Origin: Pseudomonas lini
Lineage (GTDB): Bacteria; Pseudomonadota; Gammaproteobacteria; Pseudomonadales; Pseudomonadaceae
Assembly: GCF_030812475.1 (NCBI RefSeq)
Contig: NZ_JAUSSR010000027.1
Location: 1 to 34,587, forward strand
Direction of reading: 5' to 3'
DNA: 34,587 nt
Under the pieces are notes generated by a model. The model was not told where the DNA came from. It saw nothing but the letters and a program-made list of their open reading frames with translations, and did not search any database. Position numbers and translations under genes: made by a program. Shown here one piece after another: positions 30,923 to 34,587 of this stretch (positions are counted from its first letter, which is position 1; each line of letters begins with the position of its first letter).

Positions 30923-31340
30923 GACTACGCACGCTACTGGTAACCACACCCCATATAGAGAGTTCATCGCCTTCCAGCACATAGCGCGGAGGGTACTTTG
31001 GGTTTTCCGATAGCAGGACCACGTCCTTCCCGCGAAGACAAAGACGCTTGCAAACCGGCTCGTTGTTCAACAGAGCGATCACAATGTGCCCGTGAACCGG
31101 TTCGATGGAACGATCCACCACTGCAAGATCGCCCTCAAAAATTCCTGCACCCTGCATGCTTTCCCCCATGAGTGACACCAGGTAGACATGCGGTGCCCGA
31201 ACATTCAGCACCTCGTCCAGCGAAATGTGCGCCTCGATGTGGTCTGCCGCCGGAGAAGGGAATCCTGCAGGTACTCGGAACAGGCACAACGGCACCCTTC
31301 TTCCGCCTTCGGCGACAGGGCCTAAAATTGAATAGCTCAT
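30915..31340 (-). CDS. umuD: UmuD-like translesion polymerase accessory protein
   Basis: This 141-residue S24-family protein is cut by RecA-stimulated self-cleavage to the active form. The cleavage site reads PAG in FRVPAGFPSPAADH, that is Ala-Gly where E. coli UmuD has Cys-Gly. The catalytic serine is in LMGESMQGAGI and the lysine in PVCKRLCLRG. FEGDLAVVDR and the C-terminal LSIWGVVTSSV are typical. A LexA box lies 19 bases upstream of the start, so the pair should be SOS-induced. Confidence 0.94.
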   Translation of the reverse strand: MSYSILGPVAEGGRRVPLCLFRVPAGFPSPAADHIEAHISLDEVLNVRAPHVYLVSLMGESMQGAGIFEGDLAVVDRSIEPVHGHIVIALLNNEPVCKRLCLRGKDVVLLSENPKYPPRYVLEGDELSIWGVVTSSVRSHV

Positions 31341-31657
31341 GATGCAGGAAACCCAAGACTGTACATATATACAGTAAACTGTATGTAGGGCTTGAGGTCA
31401 ATTTTACGTAGGACAAATCTGATTAGTGGGGCGCTGAACTTCAACCCCATGAGGACGGTGCCATGAGGTGTCAGGGGAATTAGACATTCCTGGGGACGGC
31501 CACCCTGCAGACGGCGCGTGATGGTTGTTCCCACTGATGTTGATCAGTTGAGTGTTTTCAGAGTCACAACGGGGTGAGGACGACAATTAATGATGCTAAA
31601 CAGCACCAATAGTATGATAGATTTTGTGCTATTCACCATTTTTCCAAGGGGTTAATC
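31341..31657. other. 317-bp gap between umuD and parD
   Basis: Besides the LexA box, I see no gene. The promoter of parD should lie near 31600-31650, where TATGAT and short inverted words (AGCAC at 31603, GTGCT at 31627) occur. The middle (31440-31570) holds nothing I can identify. Confidence 0.5.
31359..31374. promoter_or_regulatory. LexA box of umuDC
   Basis: CTG-TACATATATA-CAG is an exact CTG-N10-CAG match with an AT-alternating centre, directly upstream of umuD. Confidence 0.92.
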
Positions 31658-31903
31658 ATGGGAACTGTGCGAAAGACCATCACTGTGACCGACCAGCAAG
31701 ACGGTTGGATCAAAGCACAGATTGAAGCTGGCCATTACACCAATGACAGCGAATACATTCGCGATCTGATTCGTCGTGAACAAGAGCGCAGCGCTGAGCT
31801 TGAGACCGTCCGTGCTGCACTTCGGGAAGGAGAGACCAGCGGGAAACCTCGACCATTCGATCCAGCAGCGTTCAAGCAACGAATGTTGACCGCGCATGGC
31901 TGA
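31658..31903 (+). CDS. parD: ParD-family (ribbon-helix-helix) antitoxin
   Basis: This 81-residue protein starts MGTVRKTITVTDQQDGWIKA, an RHH strand and first helix. GHYTNDSEYIRDLIRREQER follows, the second helix found in type II ParD antitoxins. The C-terminal part (about 50-81) is the likely toxin-binding tail. AGGGG lies about ten bases upstream of the ATG. It overlaps parE by eight bases, the usual coupling of antitoxin and toxin. It probably represses its own promoter. Confidence 0.92.
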   Translation: MGTVRKTITVTDQQDGWIKAQIEAGHYTNDSEYIRDLIRREQERSAELETVRAALREGETSGKPRPFDPAAFKQRMLTAHG

Positions 31904-32186
31904 GTACCGTCTTACCCCTGCCGCCGAGGGTGACCTTGAGGTTATCTGGAGTTATACCGCCCGACAGTGGAGCGTTGATCAGGCCAACCGCTACATCGAC
32001 ATTTTGACCGCGGCGTTTGCGGAACTGGCCCAGCATCCAAAAACTGCCCCGGCTTGCGACGCCATACGACCTGGTTATCGCCGCTGCAGTGTTGAGCGGC
32101 ACATGATTTACTTTCGAGTGACGGCTTACGGAATTGCAATCGTCCGGGTTTTGCACGATCGGATGGATGCACAGCGCAATTTTTGA
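31896..32186 (+). CDS. parE: ParE-family toxin
   Basis: This 96-residue toxin belongs to the RelE/ParE fold. It starts MAEYRLTPAAEGDLEVIWSY and contains YIDILTAAFAELAQHPKTAP, GYRRCSVERHMIYFRV and a C-terminal IAIVRVLHDRMDAQRNF. This is the typical ParE order ending in the R-x-LH-x-RMD motif. ParE toxins inhibit DNA gyrase (known for the family; not shown here). The gene is intact. Confidence 0.92.
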   Translation: MAEYRLTPAAEGDLEVIWSYTARQWSVDQANRYIDILTAAFAELAQHPKTAPACDAIRPGYRRCSVERHMIYFRVTAYGIAIVRVLHDRMDAQRNF

Positions 32187-32388
32187 TGATCGTTACCCAG
32201 GAGCCGCACCTCCGCTGATCGTCAAGCGTTACTCGAAAACCGGCCGCGTCATCCGCCGCGACCTCAGCGTGGGGGCTGCCGGCGAGCGTGTGCCAGCGCA
32301 GGATCAATACCTGGTGCCTCGATCCGAGACGCAAAGGCCGCACGTGCTCCGCTTCGTGATCCTGTTTCGTGCGCCTGAGGCAAAACTG
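32187..32388. other. Unassigned segment at the element end
   Basis: About 200 bases lie between parE and the arm-like repeats. An open frame on the plus strand is present, but its product matches nothing I know. An integrase gene would be expected here, and I see no trace of its conserved motifs. Confidence 0.5.
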
Positions 32389-32418
32389 TTGCGGAACCCC
32401 AATCAAAAATTGCGGAAC
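32389..32418. repeat. Paired direct repeats TTGCGGAAC, candidate integrase arm sites
   Basis: TTGCGGAAC occurs at 32389-32397 and 32410-32418 (21-base period), 64 bases from the tRNA-Cys 3' end. The layout mirrors the pair before tRNA-Leu. Confidence 0.6.
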
Positions 32419-32441
32419 ACTTCACTTTCCTACAGGTATAA

Positions 32442-32476
32442 AAAAACCCCGTAGATCATTGATCTACAGGGTTTTT
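32442..32476. terminator. Terminator downstream of tRNA-Cys
   Basis: AAACCCcGTAGATC pairs with GATCTACaGGGTTT (one mismatch) around ATT, with long A and T runs. It ends the tRNA-Cys transcript on the minus strand. Confidence 0.8.
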
Positions 32477-32481
32477 AAGAG

Positions 32482-32555
32482 TGGAGGCCGAGGTCGGAAT
32501 CGAACCGGCGTAGGTGGATTTGCAATCCACTGCATAACCATTTTGCTACTCGGCC
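32482..32555 (-). tRNA. tRNA-Cys (anticodon GCA)
   Basis: This 74-base tRNA includes an encoded CCA. The acceptor GGCCGAG pairs with CTCGGCC. The anticodon stem GTGGA/TCCAC holds a loop with GCA, and the T arm is CGCCGGTTCGATTCCGACC. All arms are intact. It is the insertion target of the element to its left. Confidence 0.95.
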
Positions 32556-32758
32556 TCAAACATCTGATGTCATGCAGCACAACACCAAACGCGTACAAAC
32601 TTGGAGTAAGATCTCGATCTAACTCCTTGAAAACATTGAGCTTTTTGAGCGGTCAGTGCTTTCGATGGCGTGAATTATGTACTGATTTCCCGAGGCTGGC
32701 AACCCCTTGATTTCAAAAAAATTATGGCAGGTGGATCGGGAGTTTTTCAGGCGACCGT

Positions 32759-32989
32759 TCAGCCCTGTGGATTGGGATCTTCCGCTACTTCCGCTATTTG
32801 CACTACGGCAATCAACGGGTCTATGCCCCAGTCTCCGTGCAGATACCAGTCGTCTCCGATCATTTCGGCAGGATGCATCGTGCGGTCGGAGCCATTGCCG
32901 CATGCCAGTGAACTGGCTGGACAATACCGGTCGCAGCCCCAGCAAATGCGCTCAGGGTGCTTGGGGCTGATGGGAAAAGGCTTGGCCAT
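32759..32989 (-). CDS. DUF3079-like small cysteine protein
   Basis: This 76-residue protein starts MAKPFPISPKHPERICWGCD. The C-x2-C-x3-C pattern (ICWGCDRYC) with a later ACGNGSDRT is typical of DUF3079 and looks like a small metal or iron-sulfur site. I chose the ATG at 32989; the open frame extends to 33127 without supporting features. DDWYLHGDWGID follows, also a family hallmark. The last 20 residues look unrelated to the family core. Function unknown. The 200 bases between it and tRNA-Cys hold nothing I can identify. Confidence 0.75.
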   Translation of the reverse strand: MAKPFPISPKHPERICWGCDRYCPASSLACGNGSDRTMHPAEMIGDDWYLHGDWGIDPLIAVVQIAEVAEDPNPQG

Positions 32990-33150
32990 GTCTATCCCTC
33001 GGTTTACATCCAGGGTGTACCGCCAACGTACATCGTTCGCGCAACGATGCCCTTGATAGGGATCAAGAACCGACATTGAGCGCTCGCACCTTTCGGCAGT
33101 CTTGAGGCTAGACTTTCGATAGCCCATGAAATGACCTGGAGATGCTGCTT

Positions 33151-33498
33151 ATGCCTGATAAAACCCCTCCCTCAACGGCACAACCCCCGGTCCAACTATC
33201 GACCTGGGAAGATAAAGGTGCGCAACAATCACTCGAAGCAGAGGCCTTTACCGCGCCACCGGAATTGACCAATGCCGAGCTGGTACACTTGCGTGTGCGG
33301 GTGATCGCCCTGGAAAACCTGGTCATTGCCTTGCTGACCCAGGGCTCGGCTCAGCAGCTGGCTATCGCCCGGGAAATGGCGGCCTACATTTCCCCTCGCC
33401 CCGGCTTTACCCAGCATCCCCTGACCATTCACGCGGCGGCGCAGATGAATGACAGCGTCGATCGTGCCGAGCGATTTCGCAAGCGCTATGAGCCTTGA
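33151..33498 (+). CDS. Conserved protein, unknown
   Basis: This 115-residue protein starts MPDKTPPSTAQPPVQLS. GGAG ten bases upstream favours the ATG at 33151 over the one at 33142. A disordered, proline-rich N-terminus leads to a helical core (LTNAELVHLRVRVIALENLV and IALLTQGSAQQLAIAREMA) with coiled-coil spacing, then a C-terminal RAERFRKRYEP. It is cytosolic, with no signal peptide. No family recognised. It is convergent with nrdG. Confidence 0.65.
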   Translation: MPDKTPPSTAQPPVQLSTWEDKGAQQSLEAEAFTAPPELTNAELVHLRVRVIALENLVIALLTQGSAQQLAIAREMAAYISPRPGFTQHPLTIHAAAQMNDSVDRAERFRKRYEP

Positions 33499-33530
33499 TC
33501 CGCGTGATGGACGGATGTTGCAACCAGAGG

Positions 33531-34226
33531 TCAACCCCGCAACACAAAGGCGGGAAACAACTCGCGCATTTCGGCCCAAAGATCAGGCAACAACGCTTGT
33601 ATCGAAACGCTCGGCAACAGCGGATCGAACATCCGCTCGGTACGCACCAGTTGCACGGCGAAACGCTTGACCCCGAGTTGGCTCAAACGCTGCGCCAGGA
33701 TCAATAGACGCGCCGGCTCGAACAGATGCCAATGCACGGTGGTGCGACATTCATAGTCGACACCACTGGCCAGCAAGTACTCGAGGCTGCGCCAGTTGGC
33801 GGTGCCACTGCCCTTGACCCGGGTGATGGCCTGGCAGTCTTCGGGCAACGCCTTGACATCGAAACCGACCCAATCGGCCCCGACCAAGGCCTTGGCAAAG
33901 GCCGCGGGCTTGATCCCGGCACTGTGCAAACCGATGCGAAAGCCCAGCGCCCGCACTTCATCCATGGCGTCGGGCAAGCCATCCTGCAGGGTCGGTTCCC
34001 CGCCGCTGAACACCACCGCATCGAGCAGGTCCTGGCGCCGTTGCAAAAACGCCAGCACCCGCCGCCAATCCACTTCCTCGGTGCCACGGGGCGGGATCAA
34101 CTGCGGGTTATGACAGTAGCGACAGCGCCAGGCGCACCCCTGGCAGAACAGCACGCAGGCGAGCTGTCCCGGGTAGTCGATAGTGGTCAGGGGCACCATG
34201 CCCCCGACCCGTAGCATTCGACTCAT
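33531..34226 (-). CDS. nrdG: NrdG2-type radical SAM activating protein
   Basis: This 231-residue protein belongs to the family annotated as anaerobic ribonucleotide reductase activating protein. The radical SAM cluster motif C-x3-C-x2-C is CAWRCRYC, preceded by an extra cysteine (FCQGC). The SAM-binding SGGEPTLQDG and GFDVKALPED follow. Its ATG overlaps the stop of the 55-codon gene before it (ATGA), so the two are translated together. In the known class III system NrdG places a glycyl radical on NrdD. Here the only visible candidate partner is the small protein encoded just ahead. Confidence 0.9.
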   Translation of the reverse strand: MSRMLRVGGMVPLTTIDYPGQLACVLFCQGCAWRCRYCHNPQLIPPRGTEEVDWRRVLAFLQRRQDLLDAVVFSGGEPTLQDGLPDAMDEVRALGFRIGLHSAGIKPAAFAKALVGADWVGFDVKALPEDCQAITRVKGSGTANWRSLEYLLASGVDYECRTTVHWHLFEPARLLILAQRLSQLGVKRFAVQLVRTERMFDPLLPSVSIQALLPDLWAEMRELFPAFVLRG

Positions 34227-34390
34227 TGGCGCCCGGCCAGTGCCGCGCTTTCAGTGAAATGCACTCGCTCGCGGTGCTCGGATTGTTTACCCGGGTTGAA
34301 TGCCGACACGGGACGGTGATAGCCCATCACCCGGGTCCAGACTTCGCAGCGTTGACGTTGAGCCTGGGGCAGTGTTTGCGATGCAGTCAT
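34223..34390 (-). CDS. Mini-protein resembling the NrdD glycyl-radical tail
   Basis: This 55-residue protein starts MTASQTLPQAQRQRCEVWTR. GGAG eight bases upstream supports the ATG at 34390. Residues 14-46 look like the extreme C-terminus of class III ribonucleotide reductase: RCEVWTRVMGYHRPV, then FNPGKQSEHRERVHF. The R-V-x-G-Y motif is where NrdD carries its glycyl radical, so Gly23 is the counterpart. The catalytic barrel and the paired zinc cysteines of NrdD are absent. A REP pair lies directly upstream, so this is a complete small gene and not the end of a longer one. A role as a separate radical carrier is inferred. Confidence 0.8.
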   Translation of the reverse strand: MTASQTLPQAQRQRCEVWTRVMGYHRPVSAFNPGKQSEHRERVHFTESAALAGRQ

Positions 34391-34443
34391 GGTGAAGCTC
34401 CTTGCGGTGGAGTGGATTGGAATCAATGGACGGTACGGACCTC

Positions 34444-34533
34444 CCCCTGTAGGAGCTGGCTTGCCAGCGAAAGCGGCCAAGAGCCTTGCAGCGCCCATGA
34501 AGACGCCTTCGCCAGCAAGCCGGCTCCTACAGA
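34444..34533. repeat. REP pair, inverted
   Basis: CCCTGTAGGAGCTGGCTTGC faces GCAAGCCGGCTCCTACAG. A further REP unit starts at about 34574 and runs off the window end. Confidence 0.85.
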
Positions 34534-34587
34534 GGAGCGTGATCGGCTTCAATGAACGGTGCCGATACCAAACCCTGTAGGACCTGG

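Larger units (their letters stand above)
29513..32555. mobile_element. Remnant integrative element at tRNA-Cys
   Basis: The element runs between the tRNA-Cys gene and a direct-repeat copy of its 3' end. It carries umuC, umuD, a parD/parE pair and about 300 bases of unassigned sequence next to the tRNA. No integrase is left inside, so it cannot move alone. Paired arm-like repeats lie at the tRNA-Cys end only. Confidence 0.75.

Noticed and set aside
31337..31586. Small minus-strand open frames upstream of umuD
   Set aside because: They lack ribosome sites and cover the LexA box and promoter region.
32134..32454. 106-codon open frame overlapping the parE end
   Set aside because: It starts inside parE in another frame and runs through the arm-like repeats and the terminator; the product matches nothing.

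Overview
The window looks like chromosome of a Pseudomonas species of the fluorescens/putida type. It carries hpd, an mvaU-type H-NS analogue, ahpCF, gor, galU, modABC and a bacterial topoisomerase IB. It also holds about ten copies of the GTAGGAGC-type Pseudomonas REP repeat. Coding GC is high. Nothing was searched against a database; all family names come from reading motifs.

Layout. Positions 1-5400: hpd, a CSS-EAL cyclic-di-GMP phosphodiesterase, mvaU (TTG start), an exported DUF4946-like protein and gloA. Positions 5400-7800: the peroxide-defence pair ahpF and ahpC, with a candidate OxyR site. Positions 7900-10300: a divergent pair made of a tyrosine recombinase and a KfrA-type coiled-coil DNA-binding protein. 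The pair is arranged like tnpS/tnpT of Tn4651 but has no transposase. The space between them holds a core-site-like inverted repeat (11 bp, 7 bp, 11 bp) and a perfect GTGGTAC palindrome. Positions 10290-15030: gor, galU and several small conserved or lipoprotein genes.

Positions 15050-17720 form an adaptive-response (alkylation repair) locus: a 2OG-Fe(II) oxygenase, alkB and ada. Two near-identical 26-bp promoter elements, each with the AAT-N6-GCAA Ada-box pattern and an equally spaced -10, precede the oxygenase-alkB pair and ada. The Ada protein keeps both methyl-acceptor cysteines but has lost three of the four N-terminal zinc-ligand cysteines. Then follow acuI, a nitronate-monooxygenase-like gene, modABC behind a ModE-type palindrome, and topoisomerase IB. 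Positions 24100-27900 hold a run of small, mostly exported or unknown genes.

Positions 28000-32560 are accessory DNA built on tRNA genes: hicAB, a truncated integrase pseudogene beside tRNA-Leu(TAA), and a remnant element of about 3 kb bounded by tRNA-Cys(GCA) and a 49-bp copy of its 3' end. That element carries LexA-boxed umuDC and a parDE-type toxin-antitoxin pair. Paired direct repeats next to both tRNA 3' ends look like integrase arm sites. The window closes with a DUF3079-like protein, an unknown conserved protein, and a two-gene unit: an NrdG-type radical SAM activase and a 55-residue protein that resembles only the glycyl-radical tail of class III ribonucleotide reductase.
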